Positions 1-8,121 of a stretch of 64,000 bases of DNA are shown here, in pieces. A model generated the notes under the pieces. It did not search any database. It had not been told where the DNA came from and saw nothing but the letters and a program-made list of their open reading frames with translations. Origin of the DNA: Pseudomonas putida. Its GTDB lineage: Bacteria > Pseudomonadota > Gammaproteobacteria > Pseudomonadales > Pseudomonadaceae. How positions within the stretch are numbered: the stretch's first letter is position 1; every line of letters starts with the position of its first letter. A program made the position numbers and the translations under genes. The stretch lies in assembly GCF_002025705.1 (NCBI RefSeq), contig NZ_CP018846.1:4331501-4395500 (forward strand). Direction: 5' to 3'.

Positions 1-261
1 GCCCGGGGTGAGCTGGATGCAGTCCGGCACATGGGCGAAGCGGTTGGGGTAGTCGCTGCACTGGCAAGTATCGAGGTCGAGCAGCTTGCAGGCGATGCGC
101 GTGTAATAGACGCTGTTGTCGTCTTCGTCCTCAAGCTTTTGCAGGCAGCACAGGCCACAGCCGTCACACAGCGACTCCCACTCTTGCGGGCTGAGTTGTT
201 CGAGGGTCTTGCGCCGCCAGAACGGCGCGCTGTCAGCGATCATCACACGGGTTTCCTGCAT
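1..261 (-). CDS. ycgN: YcgN family cysteine-cluster protein (UPF0260), partial
   Basis: The first 87 codons of a gene running off the left edge. The N-terminus starts MQETRVMIADSAPFWRRKTL and continues into a Cys-rich stretch with CDGCGLCCL at residues 32-40, followed by Cys58, Cys66, Cys68 and Cys81. This cysteine layout is that of the UPF0260/YcgN proteins, which are thought to bind zinc or an Fe-S cluster; the biochemical role is not established. The start ATG at 261 is divergent from the nitroreductase gene at 389, so 262-388 should hold both promoters. The family identity is clear; only the C-terminal part is missing because the window ends. Confidence 0.9.
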   Translation of the reverse strand, partial: MQETRVMIADSAPFWRRKTLEQLSPQEWESLCDGCGLCCLQKLEDEDDNSVYYTRIACKLLDLDTCQCSDYPNRFAHVPDCIQLTPG

Positions 262-388
262 TCATCTTCAGGCCGCGGCGCGCGGCGGCGCCAGTCTAGA
301 GCCTGGCCTTCGGCAACGCCAGACCGCTTGTCAGTGCCGGGCGGACGCAGTAGCGTGCGTGCTTTGCCATCCAGTTGCAGGAGCCGCC

Positions 389-982
389 ATGAGCGCCACC
401 CCACGCATTGCCGATTACGCCATCAACGAGCAGTTCATCAACCGCTGGTCGCCGCGCGCCTTCACCGCCGAACCGATCAGCGAAGAGACCCTGCTGAGCT
501 TCCTCGAAGCGGCACGCTGGGCGCCATCGGCCTACAACTCGCAGCCTTGGCGCTTCCTTTATGCACGCCGCGACACGCCGAGCTGGGAACGCTACCTGAA
601 CCTGCTGGTGCCGTTCAACCGCAGCTGGGCGCAGCAGGCCTCGGCACTGGTGCTGATCATTTCCAAGACCACCTTCGCGGCACCTGGTGCCACGGAAGAA
701 AAGCCGGCGCTGTGGCACACCTTCGACACCGGCTCCGCCTGGGGCCACCTGGCACTGCAGGCCAGCATCAGCGGCTGGCACACCCACGGCATGGCCGGGT
801 TCGACCAGGCACTGGCGCGCCAGGAGCTGAAGATTCCAGAAGGTTATGAACTGCATGCCATGGTGGCGATCGGCAAGCTGGGCGACAAGGCCAGCCTGGA
901 CGAAGCGCTGCAGGCACGTGAAGTGCCGAGCCCGCGCCGGCCGCTGAGCGAATTGGCGGCTGAGGGTGATTTCAGCCTGTAA
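389..982 (+). CDS. Nitroreductase family protein
   Basis: A 197-residue protein of the FMN-dependent nitroreductase fold. The N-terminal part has the family's Arg-containing FMN-binding segment (NRWSPRAF, about residues 16-23) and the AARWAPSAYNSQPW motif at about 43-56, which contacts flavin phosphate; the C-terminal half has the usual MVAIGKLGD segment. Such enzymes reduce nitro groups, quinones or enones with NAD(P)H in the cytoplasm. The ATG at 389 follows GGAG at 380-383 and is the best start, although the frame is open further upstream. It is a single gene followed directly by a REP hairpin. The natural substrate cannot be told from the sequence. Confidence 0.88.
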   Translation: MSATPRIADYAINEQFINRWSPRAFTAEPISEETLLSFLEAARWAPSAYNSQPWRFLYARRDTPSWERYLNLLVPFNRSWAQQASALVLIISKTTFAAPGATEEKPALWHTFDTGSAWGHLALQASISGWHTHGMAGFDQALARQELKIPEGYELHAMVAIGKLGDKASLDEALQAREVPSPRRPLSELAAEGDFSL

Positions 983-999
983 GGCTTGTGTTGGCTGTG

Positions 1000-1076
1000 C
1001 CGGCCTCTCGCGGATGAATCCGCTCCTACAAAAAACGTATGCCCCTGTAGGAGCGGATTCATCCGCGAGAAGCCGG
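1000..1076. repeat. REP hairpin pair, GGATGAATCC type
   Basis: Two inverted copies of a REP unit (core CGCGGATGAATCCGCTCCTA) face each other across about 15 bases, between the ends of the nitroreductase gene and the convergent dehydrogenase gene. The same unit type forms the long inverted repeat at 37709-37902. Confidence 0.9.
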
Positions 1077-1091
1077 TACAGGCATCAACAA

Positions 1092-2024
1092 TCAGTAGCC
1101 CCGGGCGAAATCGACTTCCCCGCGCAACCCCTGCCCCTCTGCATACGCCCGCACATTCTCGGCAAACAACCGCACCATCGCCGCCGGTGAGGTCGGCGCC
1201 GAGCTGTGCCCGGTCAGCAACAACCCCCAGGCGGTCCAGAACGGATGCCGTTGTGGCAGCGGTTCCTGCCGGCACACGTCGATCACCGCTCCGGCCAGGT
1301 GCCCTTCCTTCAACGCCTCGACCAGGTCGGCATCGACCACCGCCGCGCCGCGTCCGGCGTTGATGAACAACGCCGTGGGCTGGAAGCACTTAAACAGCGC
1401 CGCGTCATACAGGTCATGGGTTGCCGGCGTGTCCGGCAGCAGGTTGAGCACGTAGTCCACCTGCCCGACCATGCGCGGCAAATCCGCAAGCCCCGCAACC
1501 TCGACGAACGGCGCCTGCTCGCGGGCACTGCTGGCGATGCCGTAGAGGGTCACCCCAAACGGCACGAGGAACTCAGCCACGCGCTGGCCGATATCGCCAG
1601 TGCCGACGATCAGCACCTTGCGCCCCTCCAGGGTGCGCCCCGGGCGGTCATCCCAGCGTCGCTCGACCTGGCTGACCAGGCGCGACAGCACTTCGCGCTC
1701 GTGGCCAAGCATGTAGGTGAGCATGTACTCGGCCATCACCTGGCCGAAGATGCCCACGGCGCGGGTCAGGCGGTAATCACGCGGCAGGCCCTCGGCCAGC
1801 AACGGCGTGATGCCGGCCCAGGTCGATTGCATCCATGCCGGCTTGTGGCCCTGGCGCAGCAGGCTCGCCAGCAAATCCGGCTGGCCCAGCCAGACCGGGC
1901 ACTGCGGCGCCTGGCGGGCCAGTTCGGCGGAGTCGTCGCTGGTCAGGATTTCCACTTCAGGCAGGGCTTGGCGCAACAACTCGGCGTATCGAGCATGATC
2001 ATGCTCAGCGATCAGTACGCGCAT
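1092..2024 (-). CDS. D-2-hydroxyacid dehydrogenase (GhrA-like)
   Basis: A 310-residue NAD(P)-dependent dehydrogenase. The Rossmann nucleotide-binding motif GTGDIGQ lies at 141-147, preceded by KVLIV. The catalytic triad of the family is visible: Arg225 in INAGRG, Glu254 in CRQEPLP and His273 in TGHSSAP. Enzymes of this glyoxylate/hydroxypyruvate reductase subgroup reduce 2-keto acids to D-2-hydroxy acids. The gene starts two bases after the ycgL stop region and lies on the same strand as rnd-ycgL, so the three are probably cotranscribed. The exact keto acid substrate is not deducible. Confidence 0.88.
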   Translation of the reverse strand: MRVLIAEHDHARYAELLRQALPEVEILTSDDSAELARQAPQCPVWLGQPDLLASLLRQGHKPAWMQSTWAGITPLLAEGLPRDYRLTRAVGIFGQVMAEYMLTYMLGHEREVLSRLVSQVERRWDDRPGRTLEGRKVLIVGTGDIGQRVAEFLVPFGVTLYGIASSAREQAPFVEVAGLADLPRMVGQVDYVLNLLPDTPATHDLYDAALFKCFQPTALFINAGRGAAVVDADLVEALKEGHLAGAVIDVCRQEPLPQRHPFWTAWGLLLTGHSSAPTSPAAMVRLFAENVRAYAEGQGLRGEVDFARGY

Positions 2025-2026
2025 GA

Positions 2027-2320
2027 TCAGACCGGGTCGTTACGGCGCAGCAGCTCTTCGGGCAAGTGCTCGATGTACTCGTCCTCGGCAGGTGGCATCT
2101 GCAGGTGATAGCCCTGGCTTTCGAGGTTTTCCAGCACCTTGGTGATGTCCTCGCGGGCCAGCTGGCGCTCTGGGGTCAACACCAGGTCGAAGGCGTGCAC
2201 AGGCTTGCCAAAGAATGGCAGCAGCGCCTCTGGCACACGCTCCAGGCCTTCGGCCTTGAGCACGTAGAGGTACATTTCGTTCTTGCGTGGGCTCTTGTAG
2301 ATCGAGCAGATACGTTTCAT
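2027..2320 (-). CDS. ycgL: YcgL domain-containing protein
   Basis: A 97-residue protein that matches the YcgL family end to end: KRICSIYKSPRKNEMYLYV at the N-terminus and a Pro-rich acidic tail (MPPAEDEYIEHLPEELL). The family is a small alpha/beta fold of unknown biochemical function, widespread in gammaproteobacteria. The ATG overlaps the rnd stop codon by four bases (ATGA), which implies translational coupling. The rnd-ycgL linkage is conserved in pseudomonads; in many genomes ycgN lies nearby, as it does here at the left edge. Confidence 0.93.
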   Translation of the reverse strand: MKRICSIYKSPRKNEMYLYVLKAEGLERVPEALLPFFGKPVHAFDLVLTPERQLAREDITKVLENLESQGYHLQMPPAEDEYIEHLPEELLRRNDPV

Positions 2321-3450
2321 TGCTTGTCTCCGGCGCCTGCAAGGTCGTCCAGCAGGGCCTGGCCCATCCGCTCACGGCGCCAGCCGCGCAGCGAATCGGG
2401 CAGTTGGTAGGGGCCGTTGGGGTAGCCGCTCTTGAGCAGGGCTTCCAGGGCTTTCTTGCGCAGCATCAGCTCTGGGGCGATCCCCAGGCGCTCGCCTTCG
2501 GCCTGGCCGATGGCGCGCAGGCGCTTGAGGATACCGGCGGCTTCGATCGGCAGCGGCTCAGGCAGCGGCTGTGGCCATTGCTCGGACGGCAGGTTGCCGG
2601 CGCGCTTGATCAGCTCGAGCAGGTAGGCGCCGTCCTGCCGGATGGTGCGCGGGTGCATTTCTTCGATCTTGGCCAGGGCCGAAAGGTTGTCCGGCTGGCT
2701 CTTGGCCATGGGCCACAGCGAGTGTTCCTTGAGGATGCGATTGCGCGGCACGTCGCGGCTGCGCGCTTCTCGTTCGCGCCAGGCGCACAGCTCGCGCAGC
2801 ACCGCCAGTTGCTGGCGGCCCAGCTTCCAGGCGAGCTTCACGTCGCGATACAGGGTCTGGGGTTCGACCTCACGGCGCAACGCAGCCACCAGCTCGGCGC
2901 CATCATCCAGCACCCAGGCGTACTTGTCGCCGGACAGGCGTGGCTGCAGGGCAGCAAACAATTCGGCCAGGTGCACGGCATCTTCGGCAGCGTAGCTGAC
3001 CTGGGTTTCCGACAGCGGGCGTTGCAACCAGTCGGAGCGGGTTTCGCCCTTGGGCAGCTCGATGCCCAGCACTTCCTGCACCAGGCGCGAGTAACCCATG
3101 GAGAAGCCCAGGTTCAGGTAGCCGGCCGCAAGCTGGGTGTCGAACAACGGTTGCGGCAGCTTGCCGGTCAGGCGCAGCAGCACTTCAAGGTCTTCGCTGC
3201 AGGCGTGCAGCACCTTGACCACACTGCTGTCGTCGAGCAGTTCGCCCAGCGGCTGCCAGTCGCCGATCAGCAACGGGTCGATGAGGAAAGCCCGCTGCCC
3301 GTCACCGACCTGGACCAGGCCGGCTTTCGGGTAGAAGGTGTCGACCCGCATGAATTCGGTGTCGAGCGCCACGAAGGGCAGTTCGCGCCACTTGCGGCAT
3401 TGTTCGGCCAGGGTCTGGTCGTCACGGATCCAGTGAATTTCGATGGCCAC
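2317..3450 (-). CDS. rnd: Ribonuclease D
   Basis: A 377-residue 3'-5' exoribonuclease that trims tRNA precursors and other structured RNAs. The DEDDy catalytic motif is visible: Asp30 and Glu32 in ALDTEFMRVDTFYPKAG, a middle Asp in the HACSEDLEVL segment, and the Tyr/Asp pair in SYAAEDAVHL. An HRDC domain follows (about residues 210-290). The start is taken as the GTG at 3450, which has GGGAGAG 4 bases upstream and gives the 375-residue length typical of the E. coli enzyme; a TTG five codons upstream is also open but overlaps the ribosome site. The product is first in an operon with ycgL and the 2-hydroxyacid dehydrogenase. Confidence 0.93.
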   Translation of the reverse strand: MAIEIHWIRDDQTLAEQCRKWRELPFVALDTEFMRVDTFYPKAGLVQVGDGQRAFLIDPLLIGDWQPLGELLDDSSVVKVLHACSEDLEVLLRLTGKLPQPLFDTQLAAGYLNLGFSMGYSRLVQEVLGIELPKGETRSDWLQRPLSETQVSYAAEDAVHLAELFAALQPRLSGDKYAWVLDDGAELVAALRREVEPQTLYRDVKLAWKLGRQQLAVLRELCAWREREARSRDVPRNRILKEHSLWPMAKSQPDNLSALAKIEEMHPRTIRQDGAYLLELIKRAGNLPSEQWPQPLPEPLPIEAAGILKRLRAIGQAEGERLGIAPELMLRKKALEALLKSGYPNGPYQLPDSLRGWRRERMGQALLDDLAGAGDKQ

Positions 3451-3539
3451 AAGGCTCTCCCACAAACATTGGCGCGCAGTATATACGGCGCGGGCCCTGC
3501 TGGTGAAACCTGCGCCATCCCTGGTTTAGATGAACGGCC

Positions 3540-5183
3540 TCAGCGCTGGGCAGCCAACCACGGCCGGCAGCTGGCAAACATGTCCAGCGACTGCTGGTAG
3601 ACCTCGGTGCGCACCTGCAGCAGGCCCAGCATCGAGTGGAACAGGTTGTCCTGCGACAGCGGTGCATCGCTGAGCTTGGCCAGGCAGTCGGTGTCGAGGC
3701 CGAAGTCCTCTTTGTAGCTGTCGGAGAACCAGGTCAGCAACGGCACATGCTTCTGTTGTTCCGGGGCAATGGCATAAGGGGTGCCGTGCAGGAACAGGTT
3801 GTACTCGCCCAGCGACTCGCCATGGTCCGACAGGTAGATCATCGCAGTGTCGACCTTGTCCTGCTTGCTGCGCAGGGTATCGATCAGCGAGGACAACACC
3901 TTGTCAGTGTAGGCCAGGGTGTTGTCGTAGCCGTTGATGATTTCCTGCTCGCTGCACTGGTTCAGCGCGTTGCTCTGGCACACCGGGGTGAAGCGCTCGC
4001 CGCCTTTGGGGTAGCGCTTGAAGTACTCGGGGCCGTGGCTGCCCATCTGGTGCAGCACCAGCACGGTGTCCTTGTCGAGGTTGTCGATCAGCTCGCCCAG
4101 GCCTTGCAGGAGGATTTCGTCATGGCACTCGCCGCTGGCGCACAACTGCGGGTCCTTGAGGTTGCTGACGTCGATGAACTGCACGCGGTCGCAGGTGCCC
4201 TTGCAGCCCGACTGGTTGTCGCGCCACTGCACGGCCAGGCCGGCACGCTGGAGGATGTCCAGCAGCCCTTCGCGGTTCTTCGCCACACGGGCGTCGTATT
4301 CCTTGCGCTTCATGCCAGAGAACATGCAGGGCACCGAGACGGCGGTTTCGGTACCGCAGGAATGCACATCGGAGAAACTCAGCAAGCCCTGTTGCCTGGC
4401 AAGGTTCGGGGTAGTATCGCGGTCATAGCCCAGCACGCCGAAGTGATCGGCCCGCGCACTTTCACCCACCACCAGCACGGTCAGCGACTTGCGCTCGTGT
4501 TTCTGCCAGGCCACATCACGCTTGGCATCTTCGCCATAATTCTGGAACGGTCGCGCTGCAGTACCGACGCGCTCGTTGACGTAACCGATGGTCGCGCCGA
4601 CGACATTGCTCGGGGTGAGCATCAGGCGCAGTTCGTGGTGGTTGCGAAACAGCGACGACAGCCCTTGATAGTTGACCAGTGCCACCGAGCCCAGGGCCAC
4701 CACGCAGGCACCGCTGACCACCAGCTTGCCCAGCAATTCGCGGTGCCACGGGCGGTAGGCGATCTGCGCTTTCCACAGCAATATCGAGGGCAATACGCCG
4801 AGCAACAGAATATACGCGGCGAACTTGAACGACATCAGATCGCGCACTTCCGTAACATTGGTCTCGGCCATGTTACGGAACATGCCGGCATCAATAAGTA
4901 CGCCGTACTGGTTCATGAAGTAAGCGGCACTCGCGCCACTCACGAACAACACGATCAATAGCGGTTTCAATACATAACGGAAGGCGAACAGCGTCAATAC
5001 CAGGTTGAACGCGAACAGCATCAGCACGGCGAACGCCAGGCTCAGCCAAAGCCCTGACAGCCCTGCGGGCACCACCTCTTGCAGGTGCTCCCAGAGGAAC
5101 ATGTTGAGACCGACCAGCAGGTAAACGCTGGCCAACAGCGTGACCCATTCAGTCCGCAGGGATTTGAAGTTGAGCATCGGCAT
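3540..5183 (-). CDS. eptA: Lipid A phosphoethanolamine transferase (EptA family)
   Basis: A 547-residue inner-membrane enzyme with five N-terminal transmembrane helices (to about residue 175) and a periplasmic sulfatase-fold domain. The zinc-site Glu lies in VVGESARADHFG, the nucleophilic Thr in CGTETAVSVPCMFS (residue 278 from this start), and further metal ligands in SDHGESLGE and the downstream HVPLLTW segment. It transfers phosphoethanolamine to lipid A, which lowers envelope charge and raises polymyxin tolerance. In-frame starts are TTG 5189, ATG 5183 and ATG 5177; none has a strong ribosome site. The ColR-like site upstream suggests envelope-stress control. It is a single gene, and no pmrAB genes are adjacent. 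Confidence 0.92.
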   Translation of the reverse strand: MPMLNFKSLRTEWVTLLASVYLLVGLNMFLWEHLQEVVPAGLSGLWLSLAFAVLMLFAFNLVLTLFAFRYVLKPLLIVLFVSGASAAYFMNQYGVLIDAGMFRNMAETNVTEVRDLMSFKFAAYILLLGVLPSILLWKAQIAYRPWHRELLGKLVVSGACVVALGSVALVNYQGLSSLFRNHHELRLMLTPSNVVGATIGYVNERVGTAARPFQNYGEDAKRDVAWQKHERKSLTVLVVGESARADHFGVLGYDRDTTPNLARQQGLLSFSDVHSCGTETAVSVPCMFSGMKRKEYDARVAKNREGLLDILQRAGLAVQWRDNQSGCKGTCDRVQFIDVSNLKDPQLCASGECHDEILLQGLGELIDNLDKDTVLVLHQMGSHGPEYFKRYPKGGERFTPVCQSNALNQCSEQEIINGYDNTLAYTDKVLSSLIDTLRSKQDKVDTAMIYLSDHGESLGEYNLFLHGTPYAIAPEQQKHVPLLTWFSDSYKEDFGLDTDCLAKLSDAPLSQDNLFHSMLGLLQVRTEVYQQSLDMFASCRPWLAAQR

Positions 5184-5270
5184 TCGCAATCAAGAGTAAT
5201 TATCAACCCCCAGGCCTGATGGCACCGTGGGAAAGTCGCGAGACTCTAGAAAGCGCACCATCAATTTTTC

Positions 5271-5286
5271 GTGAAAAAGACGGTAA
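5271..5286 (-). promoter_or_regulatory. Candidate ColR-binding site upstream of eptA
   Basis: On the minus strand this reads TTACCGTCTTTTTCAC, which differs at one base from the P. putida ColR consensus YYNASNNYTTTTTCAC as I recall it. It points toward eptA and lies about 90 bases upstream of its start, within AT-rich DNA. The run TTTTTC next to GAAAAA (5265-5278) also forms a small inverted repeat. Phosphoethanolamine transferase genes are known members of the ColR regulon in P. putida. The assignment is an inference from sequence match only. Confidence 0.45.
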
Positions 5287-5342
5287 CAATTTCGTAAGCC
5301 GATGCATTTTTTTACATTAAATTAACTTCATTCAGCGTTCGT

Positions 5343-5708
5343 TCAGCCAGGCAGACGCAGCTTGGCATAGGGTTCGCGGTCGATGTCGAGCACCTCGACA
5401 CACAGCTGGATGTCCACGCCAGCCTGCGCCGGGATGGCTTCGCGCAATACCTCGAGCAAGCTGCCGGACAACTGCTGCTTCACCTCCGGCGAGCGGCCAC
5501 TGAGTATCGCCAGGCGCACATGGGCAAAGGCCCGCTCACCCGGTGCGGTACCCACCCGGTAATGCCTGAAGGCCTCGGCCCGGCTCTTGATGTCGGCCTC
5601 GTCGGCAAACTGGCCACTGCCGACCAGGGCGTGGTTCAGGCGCAGCAGCAGCACATCGACATTCAGAGCGCGCAGGTTGTCACTGTATTCCAGGTTCAGG
5701 TGAGGCAT
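5343..5708 (-). CDS. 5-carboxymethyl-2-hydroxymuconate isomerase-like protein
   Basis: A 121-residue protein of the CHMI family within the tautomerase superfamily. It begins MPHLNLEYSDNL, so Pro1 of the mature protein, the catalytic base of this superfamily, is present. RSPEVKQQLSGSLLEVL near the middle is the family's second conserved block. The classical member isomerises an intermediate of homoprotocatechuate catabolism, but no other hpa/hpc pathway genes are in the window, so this copy is probably a stand-alone tautomerase. The ATG at 5708 is chosen because it puts Pro at position 2; an upstream in-frame start would hide it. Confidence 0.8.
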   Translation of the reverse strand: MPHLNLEYSDNLRALNVDVLLLRLNHALVGSGQFADEADIKSRAEAFRHYRVGTAPGERAFAHVRLAILSGRSPEVKQQLSGSLLEVLREAIPAQAGVDIQLCVEVLDIDREPYAKLRLPG

Positions 5709-5825
5709 GGCGCAGGTTCCAGGCACGGGAAGGGATGCGACAGCCTACCCCAGTCCCCCACCTGCGCAAAGGCGTCTATCCTCAAAGGTCAGGACCTTAC
5801 CGACAACCCTGACAGAGGTGAAGAA

Positions 5826-6062
5826 ATGCCAGTTCCGCATGATCTGCTCGCTGACTTGCACATTACCGCTGACGCATTCCAGGCACTCATAGACAAGGAC
5901 CAGAACCTTCACAAACTGCACAAGGAATACAACACCAAGGACAAGGAGGTACTGGCCGCCGAGTCCAACGGCACCAACGACGAGGCGGTCAACCGCCTGC
6001 GCAAGGAAAGGCTGCTGCTCAAGGACAAGATCGAGCGGATCATCCATCCGCCAAAGTCCTGA
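5826..6062 (+). CDS. YdcH family protein (DUF465)
   Basis: A 78-residue, highly charged, almost wholly helical protein. The segment from LHKLHKEYNTKDKEV to the C-terminal KERLLLKDKIERII has the heptad pattern of the DUF465/YdcH family, short coiled-coil proteins common in proteobacteria without an agreed function. The ATG at 5826 follows GAGGTGAAG and is well supported. The gene stands alone, divergent from the CHMI gene and followed by a compound REP cluster. Confidence 0.85.
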   Translation: MPVPHDLLADLHITADAFQALIDKDQNLHKLHKEYNTKDKEVLAAESNGTNDEAVNRLRKERLLLKDKIERIIHPPKS

Positions 6063-6087
6063 TCAATGGCATAAATATACACAGCCC

Positions 6088-6223
6088 CTTGTAGGAGCGG
6101 CCTTGTGTCGCGATAGGGCCGCAAAGCGGCCCCGGCAATCTTTGCATTAGAGCGGTAACCCCGGGGGCCGCTGCGCAGCCCTTTCCGACCGGTCCGGCGC
6201 CCCGGAAAGGCCGCTCCTACAAG
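6088..6223. repeat. Mixed REP pair
   Basis: Left unit is the GTGTCGCGA type (GTAGGAGCGGCCTTGTGTCG); the right unit, in opposite orientation, carries the different core TTTCCGACCGGTCCGGCGCC and ends GCCGCTCCTAC. The outer arms pair with each other although the inner cores differ, so this is a hybrid of two REP subtypes. Confidence 0.85.
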
Positions 6224-6235
6224 ACCGCTTACTTG

Positions 6236-7408
6236 CTAGCCAGCCGCTGAAGCCTTCAACGCCCCATCCAGGTCCTCGATCAGGTCGCGGTAATCCTCGA
6301 TCCCCACCGACAGCCGCAGCAGGTTCTCGCTGATCCCCATCTCGCCCTTCTGCGCCGGGCTCAACGAGTTGTGCGACATGCTCCAGGAGTGGTTGATCAT
6401 GCTTTCCACCCCGCCCAGCGAGTCGGCCAGCACGAAGATCTGCAGCGTCTCGACCAGCCGATTGAGCGCTGCGCGGTCGGCACCCTTGACCTTCATCGCC
6501 ACCACTGCCCCGCCTGCACGCATCTGGCGCTTGCACAACGCATGTTGCGGATGGCTTTCCAAGCCCGGGTAATACACCTGCTCGACCTGCGGGTGGCCTT
6601 CGAGGAAGCGCGCCACCTGCAGCGCGTTGGCGCACTGGCGCTCCATGCGCACATCCAGGGTCTTCAGCCCGCGTAGGGCCAGGTAGCAGTCGAACGGCCC
6701 CTGGATCGCCCCGACCGCCATGCTGATCTTGCGCAGGCGCGCCAGCAGTTGGTCATTGGCTGCGACTACAACGCCCCCGGTGAGATCGGAATGGCCGCCG
6801 ATGTACTTGCTCGCCGAGTGCATCACCAGGTCCACACCGAGGGTGATCGGGCGCTGGTTCCACGGCGAGCAGAACGTGTTGTCGATGCAGGTGAGGATGC
6901 CGCGGGTACGGGCCAGGTCGCAGACCGCCTTGATATCCACCAGGTGCAGCAGCGGGTTGGTCGGTGACTCGATCCAGATCAACTGGGTCTCGGGCTTGAT
7001 CGCTGCCGCCACGGCCTCGACGTCATTCAGGTCGACATAAGTAGTGGTCAGGCCCGATGTGCGCCCGCGGTAGTCTTCGAGGATGCGGAAGGTGCCGCCG
7101 TAAACGCCATTCATCACCACCACGTGGGCGTCCTTGGGCAGTAGTTCCAGCACCGTGGCGGTGGCATTCACACCCGAGGCACAGGCCACCGCACCAACAC
7201 CCTCCTCCAGCGCGGCAACACAGCTTTCATAGGCATGCCGAGTGGGGTTGCCAACACGGCTATAGGCATATTCGGGGTTATCGTCGAGGCTGCGCTTGAT
7301 GTAGGAACTGGCGGTGTAGATGGGCGGGAAGATGGCGTTATCGGCAACACTGGACTGCTCGCCGGCGTGGATGGCACGGGTGGCGAAATTACGCGGCTTG
7401 TCGGACAT
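6236..7408 (-). CDS. Cystathionine gamma-synthase/lyase family PLP enzyme
   Basis: A 390-residue member of the Cys/Met metabolism PLP family. The Schiff-base lysine is Lys201 in HSASKYIGGHSD; Tyr49 and Arg51 in YAYSRVGNPT contact the cofactor phosphate of the neighbouring subunit, and SLGGVESMINHSWSMSH is the conserved C-terminal substrate segment. The sequence fits cystathionine gamma-lyase or gamma-synthase; it is not close to the classical P. putida methionine gamma-lyase MdeA. The gene is divergent from an Lrp-type regulator with a paired palindrome between them, so it is probably that regulator's target and responds to a sulfur amino acid. Confidence 0.88.
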   Translation of the reverse strand: MSDKPRNFATRAIHAGEQSSVADNAIFPPIYTASSYIKRSLDDNPEYAYSRVGNPTRHAYESCVAALEEGVGAVACASGVNATATVLELLPKDAHVVVMNGVYGGTFRILEDYRGRTSGLTTTYVDLNDVEAVAAAIKPETQLIWIESPTNPLLHLVDIKAVCDLARTRGILTCIDNTFCSPWNQRPITLGVDLVMHSASKYIGGHSDLTGGVVVAANDQLLARLRKISMAVGAIQGPFDCYLALRGLKTLDVRMERQCANALQVARFLEGHPQVEQVYYPGLESHPQHALCKRQMRAGGAVVAMKVKGADRAALNRLVETLQIFVLADSLGGVESMINHSWSMSHNSLSPAQKGEMGISENLLRLSVGIEDYRDLIEDLDGALKASAAG

Positions 7409-7483
7409 GGTCGGGCCCATTGGCAGGATTCAAGCCTGCAACTATGGCAACAACCTGACGCGGCGGCAATGCCGGCCCGTACA

Positions 7484-7525
7484 GGAAATTTTCCTAGCCC
7501 TGGGGTAATCTGGGGAAAATTTTTC
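7484..7525. promoter_or_regulatory. Paired palindromes between Lrp-type gene and its divergent target
   Basis: GGAAATTTTCC at 7484-7494 is a perfect palindrome, and GAAAATTTTTC at 7515-7525 is a near copy. Their starts are 31 bases apart, three helical turns, on the same DNA face. ATTTTCC (7488-7494) and GGAAAAT (7514-7520) also form a larger inverted repeat. The second copy lies just 20 bases before the regulator's start codon. This geometry suits an octameric or hexadecameric Lrp/AsnC protein controlling both divergent genes. Confidence 0.6.
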
Positions 7526-7544
7526 TCGATGGTTTGCGCCTGCC

Positions 7545-8003
7545 ATGGACAGTTTCGACCAACACATCCTCACCCTGCTGCAGCGCGACGCCTCGATCTC
7601 GCTCAAGGACCTGGCCGAAGCGGTCAACCTGTCGACCACGCCATGCTGGAAGCGGGTCAAGCGCCTGGAGGAAGAAGGCTACATCCTCGGCCGTGTCGCC
7701 CTGCTCGACCCCGAGCGCCTGGGCCTGGGGCTGACCGTGTTCGTCCAGCTCAAGACCCAGCGCCACGACAGCGCCTGGCTTGAACAGTTTGCGACGACGG
7801 TCAAGGGGTTCGAGGAGGTGATGGAGTTCTACCGGATGTCCGGGGACTGGGACTACATGCTGCGGGTAGTAGTGGGCGATATCGCTGCGTATGACCGCTT
7901 CTACAAGAAGCTGATCAACAGTACCGAGGGGCTGTCGAACATCACCTCCAGTTTTGCCATGGAGCAGATGAAATACACCACGGCCTTTCCAGTGCATAGA
8001 TAG
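7545..8003 (+). CDS. Lrp/AsnC family transcriptional regulator
   Basis: A 152-residue feast/famine regulator. The N-terminal winged helix-turn-helix (DQHILTLLQRDASISLKDLA, then STTPCWKRVKRLEEEGYI, residues 5-50) precedes an AsnC-type RAM ligand-binding domain (residues 60-145) that contains the GDWDYMLRVVV strand, where small amino acids normally bind. It is divergent from the PLP trans-sulfuration enzyme with 136 bases between them, and the palindromes there are its likely operators. A sulfur amino acid effector is inferred from context, not from the protein. Confidence 0.9.
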   Translation: MDSFDQHILTLLQRDASISLKDLAEAVNLSTTPCWKRVKRLEEEGYILGRVALLDPERLGLGLTVFVQLKTQRHDSAWLEQFATTVKGFEEVMEFYRMSGDWDYMLRVVVGDIAAYDRFYKKLINSTEGLSNITSSFAMEQMKYTTAFPVHR

Positions 8004-8110
8004 CCGGGGCTGCCTTGCAGCCCTTTCGCGACACAAGGCCGCTCCTACAGGGGAACGCGATTTCCTGTAGGAGCGGCCTTGTGTCGCGAAAGGGCCGCAA
8101 AGCGGCCCCC
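8004..8110. repeat. REP hairpin pair, GTGTCGCGA type
   Basis: Two inverted units with core TTTCGCGACACAAGGCCGCT and an outer GGGGCTGC/GCGGCCCC stem, starting at the base after the regulator's stop codon and reaching the convergent oxidoreductase gene. Probably acts as an intergenic mRNA end structure. Confidence 0.9.
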
Positions 8111-8121
8111 AGCAATCGAGG

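Noticed and set aside
1000..1076. Repeated hairpins as a CRISPR array
   Set aside because: Copies are paired and inverted, not regularly spaced direct repeats with unique spacers, and no cas gene is present.
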